DNA from: Streptomyces sp. CB01881
Lineage (GTDB): Bacteria > Actinomycetota > Actinomycetes > Streptomycetales > Streptomycetaceae
Reading direction: 5' to 3'
DNA length: 55,284 bases
Assembly (NCBI RefSeq): GCF_002953255.1
Contig: NZ_CP026498.1
Span: forward strand, 7,096,644-7,151,927
The first letter of the stretch is position 1. Each line of letters begins with the position of its first letter. Position numbers and translations under genes: made by a program. The notes under the pieces were generated by a model, which saw only the letters and a list, made by a program, of their open reading frames with translations, did no database searches and was not told where the DNA came from. Shown here piece by piece: positions 31,373 to 40,126 of this stretch.

Positions 31373-32426
31373 GATGGCGAAGGATCAGCTGGCGCTGTGC
31401 TGGGTGGCGGTGCTCTTCGCGGTGGCGCTGGGCGGGTGGTGCGCGCTGGAGCGGGCGGCGTCGGGCGCTCGCAGGCGCACGCTCCTGCCGGCCGGTGACG
31501 GCGGCGGGGGAAACGGCGGCAGCGGGGAGGCGGGCGGGCGTTGGGGGCCGGCGGTAGCCGGCGCCGGATGGTGGCCGCTACGCCGGCCGGGCCGGCCTGC
31601 GCCGGAACTGCTGCTGGTTCCGGTGGGGTTGGCGGCGGGAGCGGCGACTGGCTCGCCTGTTCCGGTGTTGGCGGCGGCCCTGGCCTACCTTCCCCTGCGG
31701 CGCTGGCGGCGGCGCCGAAGGGCGGCGGCAGAGGCCCGGCGGCGGGCGGTGGCCATCGTCGACCTCTGTGCGGGGCTCGCAGGGGAGTTGAGGAGTGGGT
31801 CGACGCCCGAGCAGGCGCTGCATGTGGTGACGACGCGCATCGCCGCGGACCGCGAGGTCCTGCGCCGGATCGGCGAGGAGCCGGTGGCCCGGCTGGCGGC
31901 CGGCCGCTACGGCGGGGACGTCCCGCTGGCGTTCCAGTTGCTCGCGGAGCTGCCGGGCGGCAGCGGGGCGACCGCGATCGCCGCCTGCTGGCGGGTCACC
32001 GCCGACGGCGGCTCGGGCCTGGCGGCCGGGCTGGACGGGGTTGCCGAGGCGTTGCGCGGGGAGCAGGCGCTGGCCGAGGAGATCACCGCGGAGCTGGCGG
32101 CCCCGCGGACCACGATCGCCGTCCTGGCGGCGCTCCCCGTCGCGGGGCTGCTGCTCGGGGTGGCGCTCGGAGCCCGGCCGGTGGCCGTCCTGCTCCACAC
32201 CCCCGCCGGGCTGGCCTGCCTGGCGGGCGGGGCGGCGCTGGAGGGGCTGGGCCTGGCGTGGACGGCGCGGATCGTCCGGGCGGCGGCGCGAGGGGCCCTG
32301 GAGGAGCCCGCGGCTGGTGAAGAGGCTGCGGCTGCCGAGATCGGGTGGCGGTGCGGCATCTCGCGGACGAAGGCGCGGCGAGCGCGGCCGAGCGGGTCGT
32401 TCCGGGCGGAGGTGATGTCGGCGTGA
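31353..32426 (+). CDS. tadB: TadB-like inner-membrane platform protein
   Basis: A 357-aa protein of the type II secretion F family. An N-terminal helix (LALCWVAVLFAVALGGW), a linker rich in Gly and Arg, hydrophobic segments around 95-120 and 270-315, and a cytoplasmic F-domain with IVDLCAGLAGELRSGSTPEQAL between them. It pairs with TadC as the membrane base that TadA drives. The ATG at 31353 follows GGAGGAAGG; a second ATG at 31374 gives a protein 7 residues shorter. The stop overlaps the tadC GTG. Confidence 0.85.
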   Translation: MGRVVGEMAKDQLALCWVAVLFAVALGGWCALERAASGARRRTLLPAGDGGGGNGGSGEAGGRWGPAVAGAGWWPLRRPGRPAPELLLVPVGLAAGAATGSPVPVLAAALAYLPLRRWRRRRRAAAEARRRAVAIVDLCAGLAGELRSGSTPEQALHVVTTRIAADREVLRRIGEEPVARLAAGRYGGDVPLAFQLLAELPGGSGATAIAACWRVTADGGSGLAAGLDGVAEALRGEQALAEEITAELAAPRTTIAVLAALPVAGLLLGVALGARPVAVLLHTPAGLACLAGGAALEGLGLAWTARIVRAAARGALEEPAAGEEAAAAEIGWRCGISRTKARRARPSGSFRAEVMSA

Positions 32427-33286
32427 GGTGGGGAGCCGACGGAGCCGTCCTGGTGCCGGCACTGGCAGCGGGAGTGCTGTTTCTGCGTCGTGGGGCGGCG
32501 CGCCGGGCGAGGCACCGGCGGGCGGCTGCCTGGCTCCCGGCGGGGGAGCGGGAGCGCGATCCTCGTAGGCGGGACGGACACGGGTGGAGGGCCCACCGTC
32601 CCCCGGCGCCGTCGGCGACGCCGGCGGCGAGAGTGGCGGCGACGGCGCGGGCGGCAGTGTCCGGCGGCTTGGGGCGTGCCCAGCGCGTGGCGCTCGCGAC
32701 CGCCGGAGGCCTCGGCGCGGCGGTGGCGCTGGGCGGTGGTGCCGGAGCGGCGGCTGGTGCCCTGCTGGCCGTCGTGTTGTACCGGTGGCTGCCCCGGGCG
32801 AGGTCTCCGGACGAACGACGGGCCGCCCTGGAGGAGGAGCAGCTCACCCGGCAGCTCCCGCTCACCGCGGAGCTGCTGGCGGCCTGCCTCGGTTCGGCGG
32901 CCTCGCCGGCCGTGGCGGTGGCGGCGGTCGGTCGGAGCGTCGGTGTCCCGATGGGACCACGGCTGGTGGCGATTGCGGCCGAACTGGCCCTGGGGGCACC
33001 GCCGGAGGTCTGCTGGACCAGGTTGGGCGAGGAGCATCCGACGCTGGCGCCTCTGGCCCGCTGTCTGGTCCGGACGAGCCTCAGCGGGGCCCCGGCGTCC
33101 GGGCCGCTGATCGGGTTGGCGCACGGTCGGCGGACGGCGGCCGCCCGTACGGCGCACGCCCGGGTCCGTCGGGCCGGCGTCCTCGCGACGGCGCCGTTGG
33201 GGCTCTGCTTCCTTCCGGCGTTCGTCCTGATCAGCGTCGTCCCGGTGGTCATCGGGCTCACCACCCGCTTCACGCAGGACATGTGA
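32423..33286 (+). CDS. tadC: TadC-like inner-membrane platform protein
   Basis: A 287-aa type II secretion F-family protein. A short N-terminal helix, a basic linker, a helix pair around 85-110 (AVALGGGAGAAAGALLAVVLY), the F-domain starting QLPLTAELLAACLGSAASP, and C-terminal helices ending FVLISVVPVVIGLTTRF. The GTG at 32423 overlaps the tadB stop and follows GGAGGTGA. A 12-bp hairpin separates it from the pilin gene 107 bp downstream. Confidence 0.85.
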   Translation: MRWGADGAVLVPALAAGVLFLRRGAARRARHRRAAAWLPAGERERDPRRRDGHGWRAHRPPAPSATPAARVAATARAAVSGGLGRAQRVALATAGGLGAAVALGGGAGAAAGALLAVVLYRWLPRARSPDERRAALEEEQLTRQLPLTAELLAACLGSAASPAVAVAAVGRSVGVPMGPRLVAIAAELALGAPPEVCWTRLGEEHPTLAPLARCLVRTSLSGAPASGPLIGLAHGRRTAAARTAHARVRRAGVLATAPLGLCFLPAFVLISVVPVVIGLTTRFTQDM

Positions 33287-33315
33287 GCGGGCGGCGGGAA
33301 CGCGCGGGGCTCCGT

Positions 33316-33350
33316 CTGCGGGGGCTGCCCCCGGCGGGGCGGCAGCCCCC
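33316..33350 (+). terminator. 12-bp hairpin between tadC and the pilin gene
   Basis: GCGGGGGCTGCC and its exact complement flank an 11-nt loop. It could end the ssd-tadC message, or as a processing or stability element allow pilin mRNA to outnumber the assembly genes. Confidence 0.6.
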
Positions 33351-33392
33351 GCGGAACGGCACATCAACCATCAATCACCCGAGGAGGGATCC

Positions 33393-33665
33393 ATGACCGC
33401 AGTGATCACAGCCAGGCTCGGCGACCGGCGTCACGGTCGGCGCCTGTACGAGTTGTGCCGAGGCCGGGGCCGGTGGGTGGCCGGCCGGGTCCGACGGTCG
33501 GTCCGGATCAAGGACAGGTCGGATGCAGGGATGACCACGGCCGAGTACGCGGTCGGAACGCTCGGGGCCTGTGCGCTGGCGGCCGGGCTGTACAAGGTGG
33601 TGACCAGCCCGGCCATGCTCGGTGCACTGGCCGAGCTCCTGGATCGGGCGCTCCATGCGACGTGA
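33393..33665 (+). CDS. Flp-pilin-like small protein (DUF4244)
   Basis: A 90-aa protein with a positively charged leader of about 46 residues, then DAGMTTAEYAVGTLGACALAAGLYKVV. The G before MTTAEY, with Glu at +5, is the prepilin peptidase site of class IVb/Flp pilins; the following hydrophobic helix would form the pilus core. The leader is long for Flp pilins. No TadV prepilin peptidase lies in the window, so processing must rely on an enzyme elsewhere. GAGGAGGGATCC precedes the ATG. Confidence 0.85.
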   Translation: MTAVITARLGDRRHGRRLYELCRGRGRWVAGRVRRSVRIKDRSDAGMTTAEYAVGTLGACALAAGLYKVVTSPAMLGALAELLDRALHAT

Positions 33666-34140
33666 CGGTCCCTCAGCGGTCCGGCTGCAGTGGATCCGTC
33701 GGTGCTCCGGATACTTCCGCGCTCGGGGTAGGGGCCGGAGCAGGGGCGGGGTCCGTGGCCGTCGTCGAGGTGATGCGGGCTTCGTCACGGCCGAGACGGC
33801 GGTCGCCCTGCCGGCGCTGGTGCTGCTCGCCGTGATGCTGATCTGGGGCGTGCTCGCGGCGGGCGCGCAGATCCGCTGTGTGGACGCGGCACGCGTGGGC
33901 GCCAGGGCGGCCGCGCGCGGGGAGGCGGACGCCGCCGCGGCGGCCCGCGCGGCGGCCCCGCCCGGGGCGGAGGTGCGGATCGCGGTCGCGGCCGACACCG
34001 TCCGGGTCACGGTGGACGCGCCGTCGGCGGCGCCGGGCCGGTTCGGCTCGCTGCTCTCGGTGCGGCTCGGCGCGGCCGCGGTGGCGGCGCGGGAGGACAA
34101 CCTGGAGGGCGGAGGAGGAGGTGGCCTGTGGCCGTCCTGA
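33655..34140 (+). CDS. tadE: TadE-like minor pseudopilin
   Basis: A 161-aa protein. A basic leader of about 50 residues ends GDAG, then FVTAETAVALPALVLLAVMLIWGVL, a pilin-like helix with the G-x4-E cleavage pattern of TadE proteins. The remainder is Ala-rich and extracytoplasmic. The ATG at 33655 overlaps the pilin gene by 11 bp. Strong GGAGGAGG at its 3' end serves the next gene, which overlaps by 13 bp. Confidence 0.8.
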   Translation: MRRDGPSAVRLQWIRRCSGYFRARGRGRSRGGVRGRRRGDAGFVTAETAVALPALVLLAVMLIWGVLAAGAQIRCVDAARVGARAAARGEADAAAAARAAAPPGAEVRIAVAADTVRVTVDAPSAAPGRFGSLLSVRLGAAAVAAREDNLEGGGGGGLWPS

Positions 34141-34646
34141 CGCCGGTTGCGCGTGCAGCGGCGGCGGTACGGCGGGTGGCGCGGGCCCGCACCGCCCGGG
34201 CGGTGGCGGCAGGGCGCGGGGCCGACGCCGGGTCCGCGACGGTGTGGCTGGTCGCGTTCGCGGTCCTCGGGTGTGCGGCCTTCACGGCGGTGCTCTCGGT
34301 GGGAGCGGTGATCGGCGCGCGGCACCGGGCGGAGTCGGCCGCCGACCTGGCGGCCCTCGCGGCCGCCGACCGGCTGCTGCTGGACGTGGACGGCGGGTGC
34401 GGGCGGGCGGCCGGGATCGCCACCGCACAGGCGGCCACCGTGGTGTCCTGCACGGTGGACCGGGAGGCGGACGCCGTCGAGGTGGTGGCGGAGGTCCGGG
34501 TCGGCGGGCTGCCTGTGCGGCTGCCGGTGGGACCGGCCCGCGCACGGTCCCGTGCCGGTCCGGTCCGCGCGACGGCCGCCACGACCCCCGCCCCGGCGGG
34601 TGCCGACGCGGAGGCCGGCCTCACCGGGACGGCGGGCGGCTCATGA
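34128..34646 (+). CDS. TadG/Rv3654c-like secreted pseudopilin
   Basis: A 172-aa protein. A basic leader ends GADAG, followed by SATVWLVAFAVLGCAAFTAVLSVGAVIGARHRAESAADLAALAAAD: a helix and conserved H-R-A-E-S-A-A-D-L-A-A-L-A-A-A box typical of actinobacterial Rv3654c-like TadE-family proteins. It has a cysteine pair (C-X19-C region) for a likely disulfide. It ends the tad operon, and its TGA overlaps the convergent helicase stop by 6 bp (TCATGA). Confidence 0.8.
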   Translation: MAVLTPVARAAAAVRRVARARTARAVAAGRGADAGSATVWLVAFAVLGCAAFTAVLSVGAVIGARHRAESAADLAALAAADRLLLDVDGGCGRAAGIATAQAATVVSCTVDREADAVEVVAEVRVGGLPVRLPVGPARARSRAGPVRATAATTPAPAGADAEAGLTGTAGGS

Positions 34647-37109
34647 GTCCTCAGCGCTCCCGGCCCCGTCGGTGGCTCCCGCCGCTCCGGCCTCCCCGTG
34701 CGGGGTGTCCCCGGGCTCCGGGCCTGACCCCGGGGACACCAGCCCGGACCCCGGCCCGGACACCAGCCCCGTCCCGGGCCCGGCCTCGTCCACCACCGTC
34801 GGTGCGCCGGCGAGCAGGATGTCCAGGAGCCGGACGGCGGCCGCCTTGTCCAACGGGTCGTTGCCGTTGCCGCACTTGGGCGACTGCACGCACGAGGGGC
34901 AGCCGCGCTCGCACTCGCAGGCGGCGATCGCCTCCCGGGTGGCCGTCAGCCACTGGACGGCCCGCCGGAAACCGCGTTCGGCGAAGCCGGCTCCGCCGGG
35001 GTGGCCGTCGTAGACGAACACGGTGGGCAGCTGGGTGTCGGGGTGCAGCGGCACCGAGACGCCTCCGATGTCCCAGCGGTCGCAGGTGGCGAACAGCGGC
35101 AGCAGGCCGATGGAGGCGTGTTCGGCGGCGTGGGCGGCTCCGGGGAGCTGGTCGGGCGGGATGTCCGCGTCGAGCAGCTGATCCTCGGTGACGGACCACC
35201 AGACCGCCCGGGTGCGCAGGGTGCGGGGCGGCAGGTCGAGCTTGCTCTCGCCCATGATCTCCCCGGTGGAGATCCGCTTGCGGAGGTAGCCGACCACCTG
35301 GTTGACCACCTCCACCGAACCGAAACTGAGCCGGCCCTCGCCCCACTCGACGGAGGTGTCGGTGGAGAGCACGGAGATGGAGGTGATGTCCCGGGCGGCC
35401 GTCGTGTAGGGCGGGTCGGCCGGTTCGACCAGAGCCACGGAGGTCTCCAGGTCGAGGTCGTGGACGAGGTAGCTGCGCCCCTGGTGCAGGTGGACGGCGC
35501 CGGTGTGGACGGTGGTGTGGGCGGCGGAGGCGTCCACCGTGCCGAGCAGCCGTCCGGTCGGGGCCTCGACGATCTGGACTGGGCTGCCCCCGCTTCCGCG
35601 CAGGTCGACGGCGTCGGCGGCCCGTTCGCGGCGGGTCCAGTACCAGGCCTCGCCGCGGCGGCGGAGCAGTCCGCGGCGTTCCAGGACGGGCAGCAGCGGT
35701 CCGGCGGAGGGGCCGAACAGCTCCAGGTCGGCATCGGTGAGCGGCAGTTCTGCGGCGGCCGCGCACAGGTGGGGGGCGAGGACGTGAGGGTTGTCGGGGT
35801 CGAGCACGGTGGCCTCGACGGGGGTGGCGAACAGGGCCTCCGGGTGGTGCACCAGGTAGGTGTCCAGCGGGTCGTCGCGAGCGATCAGGACGGCGAGCGA
35901 GCCCTGGGCCTCGCGTCCGGCCCGTCCGGCCTGCTGCCACAGCGAGGCCCGGGTACCGGGGTAGCCGGCCATCAGGACGGCGTCGAGGCCGGAGACGTCG
36001 ACGCCGAGTTCGAGGGCGGAGGTGGAGGCGAGGCCGAGGAGCCGGCCGGTGTGCAGGTCGCGTTCGAGGGCCCGGCGTTCGTCGGCGAGGTATCCGCCGC
36101 GGTAGGCGGCCACCCGGTCGGCGAGCGGTCGGCCGAGCTGGTCCTGGGTCTGCAGCGCGACGAGCTCGGCGGCGCGGCGTGAGCGGACGAACACGACGGT
36201 GCGGGTCTGCCGTTCGACCAGGTCGGTCAGCAGGTGGGCGGCCTCGGCCGTGGCCGTCCGGCGGACGGGTGCGCCGTGCTCGCCGACGTTCTCGGTGAGC
36301 GGCGGCTCCCAGAGGCCGAAGACCATCGGGCCGCGCGGTGAGGCGTCCTCGGTGACCGCCTCGGCCGGCACCCCGGTGAGCCGGTGGGCGGTGGCGGCCG
36401 GTTCGGCGGTGGTGGCCGAGGCGAGCAGGAAGGTGGGTGAGGAGCCGTACCGGGCGCAGATCCGGCGCAGCCGCCGCAGCACCTGGGCGACGTGCGAGCC
36501 GAACACGCCCCGGTAGCTGTGGCACTCGTCCACCACCACGTAGCGCAGGGTCTTGAGGAAGGAGGACCACCGGGCATGGGCGGGCAGGATGCCGCGGTGC
36601 AGCATGTCCGGGTTGGTGAGCACGTACGAGGCGTACTGGCGGACCCACTCGCGCTCCTCGGGCGGAGTGTCGCCGTCGTAGAGGGCGGCCCGGACCCTGG
36701 GCGGGGCGAGTTCGGCGGCACGCCGGCGCTGGTCGGCGGCGAGCGCCTTGGTCGGGGCCAGGTACAGCGCGGTGGCGCCGCGGCCGTTGCGGGCCTCGGT
36801 GCCGTCCAGCAGGTCGCTGAGCACCGGGGCCAGGTAGCCGAGCGACTTGCCCGAGGCGGTGCCTGTGGCGATCACCACAGAATGGCCGCTTTTGGCCAGG
36901 TTCATCGCTTCTGCCTGGTGGGCCCAGGGCTGTTCCACACCGAGGTCCCGGGCGGCGGACGCGATCTCGGGCCGGATCGAGTCGGGCCACGGTGAATAAC
37001 GGGCGGGTCGGGCGGGAAGGTGCTCCGTATGGGTGAGCCGGTCCGACCGCCCCCGGGTGGCGGACAGGGTCGTGAGCAGTGCCTCGGGCAGGCTGTGACG
37101 GGGCGGCAT
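34641..37109 (-). CDS. DEAD/DEAH helicase with DUF1998 zinc domain (MrfA/YprA-like)
   Basis: An 822-aa SF2 helicase. Walker A is ATGTASGKS (K88), the DExH box DECH at 194-197, and the motif VI segment QQAGRAGR. The C-terminal DUF1998-type domain has C731, C733, C737, C740 and C746, zinc-binding as in B. subtilis MrfA, which with the exonuclease MrfB repairs mitomycin C damage. No MrfB gene is adjacent. A Gly/Pro/Ser-rich tail (about 770-822) is probably disordered. The ATG at 37109 has no clear ribosome site; an upstream GTG at 37127 is possible. Divergent from bldG. Confidence 0.88.
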   Translation of the reverse strand: MPPRHSLPEALLTTLSATRGRSDRLTHTEHLPARPARYSPWPDSIRPEIASAARDLGVEQPWAHQAEAMNLAKSGHSVVIATGTASGKSLGYLAPVLSDLLDGTEARNGRGATALYLAPTKALAADQRRRAAELAPPRVRAALYDGDTPPEEREWVRQYASYVLTNPDMLHRGILPAHARWSSFLKTLRYVVVDECHSYRGVFGSHVAQVLRRLRRICARYGSSPTFLLASATTAEPAATAHRLTGVPAEAVTEDASPRGPMVFGLWEPPLTENVGEHGAPVRRTATAEAAHLLTDLVERQTRTVVFVRSRRAAELVALQTQDQLGRPLADRVAAYRGGYLADERRALERDLHTGRLLGLASTSALELGVDVSGLDAVLMAGYPGTRASLWQQAGRAGREAQGSLAVLIARDDPLDTYLVHHPEALFATPVEATVLDPDNPHVLAPHLCAAAAELPLTDADLELFGPSAGPLLPVLERRGLLRRRGEAWYWTRRERAADAVDLRGSGGSPVQIVEAPTGRLLGTVDASAAHTTVHTGAVHLHQGRSYLVHDLDLETSVALVEPADPPYTTAARDITSISVLSTDTSVEWGEGRLSFGSVEVVNQVVGYLRKRISTGEIMGESKLDLPPRTLRTRAVWWSVTEDQLLDADIPPDQLPGAAHAAEHASIGLLPLFATCDRWDIGGVSVPLHPDTQLPTVFVYDGHPGGAGFAERGFRRAVQWLTATREAIAACECERGCPSCVQSPKCGNGNDPLDKAAAVRLLDILLAGAPTVVDEAGPGTGLVSGPGSGLVSPGSGPEPGDTPHGEAGAAGATDGAGSAEDS

Positions 37110-37331
37110 GAGGACCCAGTGTGTCACCGGCGTGACGGAGAATCGTTGTAAGCCATCGTGCGGGCATGGCCGCAGGTGGTTGAATGTGGCCGTGACGGCC
37201 GTACGGCCGGGGGTCGCAGCGCTGAGGCTTGCCACGCGTTCGCTGGGCGTGCCCGGGGCTCGCGACCATGCGGTGGCGGCCGTCCGGCCGAAGATCGCAA
37301 TGACGTAGCAAGGCAAGGTGCTGGAGGTTCC

Positions 37332-37673
37332 GTGGACCTGTCCCTGTCGACCCGTACAGTCGGCGATCGCACGGTCGTCGAGGTTGGCGGCGAGATCGAT
37401 GTGTACACCGCCCCGAAGCTGCGTGAGCAGTTGGTCGAGCTCGTCAACGACGGCAACTACCACCTCGTCGTCGACATGGAGGGCGTGGACTTCCTCGACT
37501 CGACCGGTCTGGGCGTGCTGGTGGGCGGTCTGAAGCGAGTGCGGGCCCACGAGGGCTCGCTGCGCCTGGTGTGCAACCAGGAGCGCATCCTGAAGATCTT
37601 CCGCATCACCGGCCTGACCAAGGTCTTCCCGATCCACACCTCGGTGGACGACGCGGTCAACTCGACCGACTGA
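37332..37673 (+). CDS. bldG: Anti-sigma factor antagonist BldG
   Basis: A 113-aa STAS protein of the SpoIIAA/RsbV type. The phosphorylated serine is S57 in FLDSTGL, and the N-terminal half begins VDLSLSTRTVGDRTVVEVGGE. Family knowledge: in S. coelicolor BldG is essential for aerial hyphae and antibiotics and acts by binding anti-sigma factors when unphosphorylated. The GTG at 37332 is 4 nt after GGAGG, giving exactly the expected 113 residues. The anti-sigma gene 160 bp downstream is its classical partner, with which it is partly co-transcribed in S. coelicolor. Confidence 0.97.
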   Translation: MDLSLSTRTVGDRTVVEVGGEIDVYTAPKLREQLVELVNDGNYHLVVDMEGVDFLDSTGLGVLVGGLKRVRAHEGSLRLVCNQERILKIFRITGLTKVFPIHTSVDDAVNSTD

Positions 37674-37832
37674 CGCGGCCGGGCCGGTCCCTGTGCCGGC
37701 CCGCCCGATCCATGCGTCCGGTGCGCCGGGGCCCTGAGCGGCCCCGGCGGCCCGGGACGCCTCAGGGCCGGTGAAGACCGGCCCGCAGGGGCCGCATGCC
37801 CGGCCCCGGTCGGACACCCCGAGGGGGAGAAG

Positions 37833-38252
37833 ATGGCAACCGTCGAACTTCGATTCAGTGCGCTTCCCGAGCACGTGCGTACGGCCCGGCTGGTCGCCGC
37901 GGCGGTCGCGAGACGAGCCGGGGTCGACGAGTCGGTGCTCGACGAGGTGCGCCTCGCCGTGGGCGAGGCGTGTTCCCGTGCCGTGGGCCTGCACCAGCGC
38001 GGTGGCATCACCGGCGCGGTCCGGGTCGCGCTCACGGACCAGGAGAAGCGTTTCCTCATCGAGGTCGAGGACGAGGCGGGCCCCGCCACCGTCCCGGCCC
38101 CGGGCGCGGCCGAAGGAGAGGACCCGGGCGAGGACACCCTGGGCCTCGCGGTCATCACCGGTCTGGTCGAGGATCTGGAGGTCACCAGCGGAGCCGAAGG
38201 CGGCCTGATCCGGATGAGCTGGCCGGTCTCGGTCGACGCGGTGGCGGTCTGA
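37833..38252 (+). CDS. Anti-sigma factor/serine kinase of the RsbW type (BldG partner)
   Basis: A 139-aa HATPase_c_2 protein. The N-box LDEVRLAVGEACSRAV (about residues 36-51) and a diverged G1 box GEDTLGLAVITGLVEDL (about 98-114) indicate ATP binding like SpoIIAB/RsbW kinases. It would phosphorylate BldG and sequester a sigma factor. The sigma factor is not in the window. GAGGGGGAGAAG precedes the ATG. The conserved position after bldG supports the pairing (ApgA/orf3 in S. coelicolor). Confidence 0.9.
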   Translation: MATVELRFSALPEHVRTARLVAAAVARRAGVDESVLDEVRLAVGEACSRAVGLHQRGGITGAVRVALTDQEKRFLIEVEDEAGPATVPAPGAAEGEDPGEDTLGLAVITGLVEDLEVTSGAEGGLIRMSWPVSVDAVAV

Positions 38253-38443
38253 GGCGGTTCCGCCCCGCGGCACTGCCTTCCTCAGTCCCTCGGCCCTCCG
38301 GCCCCTCAGCCTCTCCGGTCTCTCAGCCCCTCCGGCGCCGGGCCACGGCCGCGCGCTACGTTCCTCCGCCGCGTCGGGCCGCGATGCTCCGTGTCGGCGC
38401 CGGGTGTACCGGGGCTCCCGGACGTCCGCTTCGCGGGCATGCT

Positions 38444-38449
38444 TTGACA
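38444..38449 (+). promoter_or_regulatory. -35-like TTGACA before the cyclophilin-like gene
   Basis: A perfect TTGACA lies in a short AT-rich patch (TTGACAAATTGTTGAATC, containing ACAA-A-TTGT) 87 bp before the start at 38531. No matching -10 hexamer is evident at 17-18 bp. The rest of 38253-38530 holds no gene. Confidence 0.3.
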
Positions 38450-38530
38450 AATTGTTGAATCTGGCGGTTCGCTGCTCTCGGCACGACCGGGTCCGATCGG
38501 TGATCGGACCTGTCGTAGAAGAGGGAACCC

Positions 38531-38899
38531 ATGCGGATACGCGTTCTGTGGCCGGCCGGTCAGGCGACCGCCACGTTGGCGACCACGCCCACCTCCGAGG
38601 CGCTCTGGGCCGTACTGCCGGTCAGTTCGTCGGCGAACACCTGGGGTGAGGAGGTCTACTTCGACACCCCGGTCAGCGTGCCGAGGGAGCACGACGCCCG
38701 GCAGGTCGTCGAGCCCGGCACGGTGGCGTTCTGGACGGACGGCGACAGCCTCGCGCTCCCGTACGGCCCGACGCCGATCTCGCGGGACGGGGAGTGCCGG
38801 CTGGCCGGCCCGTGCAACGTCCTCGGCGTGCTGGACGGGGACGCCCAGGTGCTGCGCACTGTACGGCCGGGCGACCCGATCAGGGTCGAGCGGGCCTGA
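38531..38899 (+). CDS. Cyclophilin-like fold protein (TM1367/DUF3830-like)
   Basis: A 122-aa protein: MRIRVLWPAGQATATLATTPTSEALWAVLPVSSSANTWGEEVYFDTPV. This strand pattern, with the ALWAVLP and NTWGEEVYF signatures, belongs to the small cyclophilin-like TM1367 family of unknown activity. The C-terminal half includes PGTVAFWTDGDSLALPYGPTPIS. AGAGGGA precedes the ATG. It is on the same strand as bldG, 280 bp downstream of the anti-sigma gene. Confidence 0.8.
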   Translation: MRIRVLWPAGQATATLATTPTSEALWAVLPVSSSANTWGEEVYFDTPVSVPREHDARQVVEPGTVAFWTDGDSLALPYGPTPISRDGECRLAGPCNVLGVLDGDAQVLRTVRPGDPIRVERA

Positions 38900-39036
38900 A
38901 GCGCACCTGAAGGGCATCTGAAGAGGGCCCGGGCCGGGGCGGGGGCGGGGACGGGCGGGAACCGGGGGCGGGTCGGCGGCCGTGTAGGTTCGCAGTTCGA
39001 CGACCGAAGACGACCGAAACCGAAAGGCCCCTCCCG

Positions 39037-39795
39037 GTGAACAAGCGACTGCTGGCCGTACCCGCGCTCGGCGCGCTGCTTGCGTTCGGCGCCGTCGGCT
39101 GCGGCGACGACAACAGCAAGCAGCTGGAGTCCTGGGCGACGAGCGTCTGCGGCGCGGCCAAGGACCCGATCGCCCAGGCGCAGACCGCTCTCGCGGACAC
39201 CGGGCAGGTGAAGACCGGCGAGGCGCCGGCCGACCTGCAGAAGCGGCTCTCCGCGGACATCGGGCGGCTGGCCAAGACCAACCAGGACATCGCCGCGGCC
39301 ATCGACTCCGCCGGGGCTCCCAAGGTGGACGACGGCGCGAACCTGCAGAAGGACACCGTCACCGAGCTGAACAAGGCCGCGGACGGCTACCTGGACGTTC
39401 AGAAGAAGCTGGACGGCTTGTCCAACACGGACCAGGGGAAGTTCGCGGACGGGCTGCGCAGCGTCGCCGACCAGGTGCAGCAGTTGGCCTCGCTCTCCAC
39501 CCAGGCCCAGGCCAAGCTCCAGCGCGGCGAGCTCGGCGCCGCGATGACCAAGCAGGAGGGCTGCAAGCCCGGCACGGCCGGTGCCGCCCCGACCGCCGGG
39601 GCGAGCAGCTCGGCCGGTGCGAGCGGTTCCCCGGCGGCGGGCGGCGCGACCGGCACGCCGGCCCCGGGAACGCCCGCCCCGGGCTCCACGGACACGGCGA
39701 GCCCGGCCGCCGGTGCCACGCCCACGGCCGCCGGTGCCACACCGACCGGGTCGGCCCCGGCCACCCCGTCCGCCCCGGCCCCCTCGGCGAGCTGA
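39037..39795 (+). CDS. Small lipoprotein with Pro/Ala/Thr-rich tail
   Basis: A 252-aa secreted lipoprotein. A signal peptide MNKRLLAVPALGALLAFG ends in the lipobox AVGC, so Cys22 would be lipidated. Residues 30-180 are helical and rich in Gln/Lys/Asp with coiled-coil character (TVTELNKAADGYLDVQKKLDGL). Two cysteines, C38 and C178, may form a disulfide. The last 70 residues are Ala/Gly/Pro/Thr low complexity (TPAPGTPAPG), probably wall-spanning. No enzymatic family is recognised. The GTG start has a weak upstream GAAAGG. Confidence 0.75.
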   Translation: MNKRLLAVPALGALLAFGAVGCGDDNSKQLESWATSVCGAAKDPIAQAQTALADTGQVKTGEAPADLQKRLSADIGRLAKTNQDIAAAIDSAGAPKVDDGANLQKDTVTELNKAADGYLDVQKKLDGLSNTDQGKFADGLRSVADQVQQLASLSTQAQAKLQRGELGAAMTKQEGCKPGTAGAAPTAGASSSAGASGSPAAGGATGTPAPGTPAPGSTDTASPAAGATPTAAGATPTGSAPATPSAPAPSAS

Positions 39796-40126
39796 GGCCG
39801 GCGCCGCACGCCGCGGTCAGGACCGCCACGCTCCGGGCGCCGGGGTTCGGAACGGCACGCTCTGGACCTCCGCGGTCCGGGCCCCAGCGGTCCGGACCGC
39901 CGCGCTCCGGGTCGTTACGCCCCTGTCGGCCCCTCGGGTCGGCGGGGGCGTTTCCGTCACTGTCGTGGCACCGCTGTCCCTCCGCCTGGACGAGAAGCCG
40001 TCCGGGCGGGGGAGCGGTTCGCGATGAGCGGCGGGCCGGGTGGCGGGGCGGCTGCGGGCGGGCGGAAGGCCGCGTCGGACGGCCGGGCGGGCGGGCGGGG
40101 CCTGCGGCCCGGGGGACAATGGCGGG
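39796..40126. other. Non-coding interval before the methyltransferase gene
   Basis: These 331 bp hold no supported gene. The first half repeats GGTCCGG/GCTCCGG words, a pattern also seen at 41660-41900 and 12721-12955. No clear terminator follows the lipoprotein gene. Confidence 0.4.
40115..40120 (+). promoter_or_regulatory. -10 hexamer GACAAT of a probable leaderless promoter
   Basis: GACAAT ends 6 nt before the GTG at 40127, which has no separate ribosome site. Confidence 0.4.

Noticed and set aside
37110..38450. Extension of the helicase frame to 1269 codons
   Set aside because: The extension is antisense to bldG and the anti-sigma gene, lacks family similarity and has no start signal.
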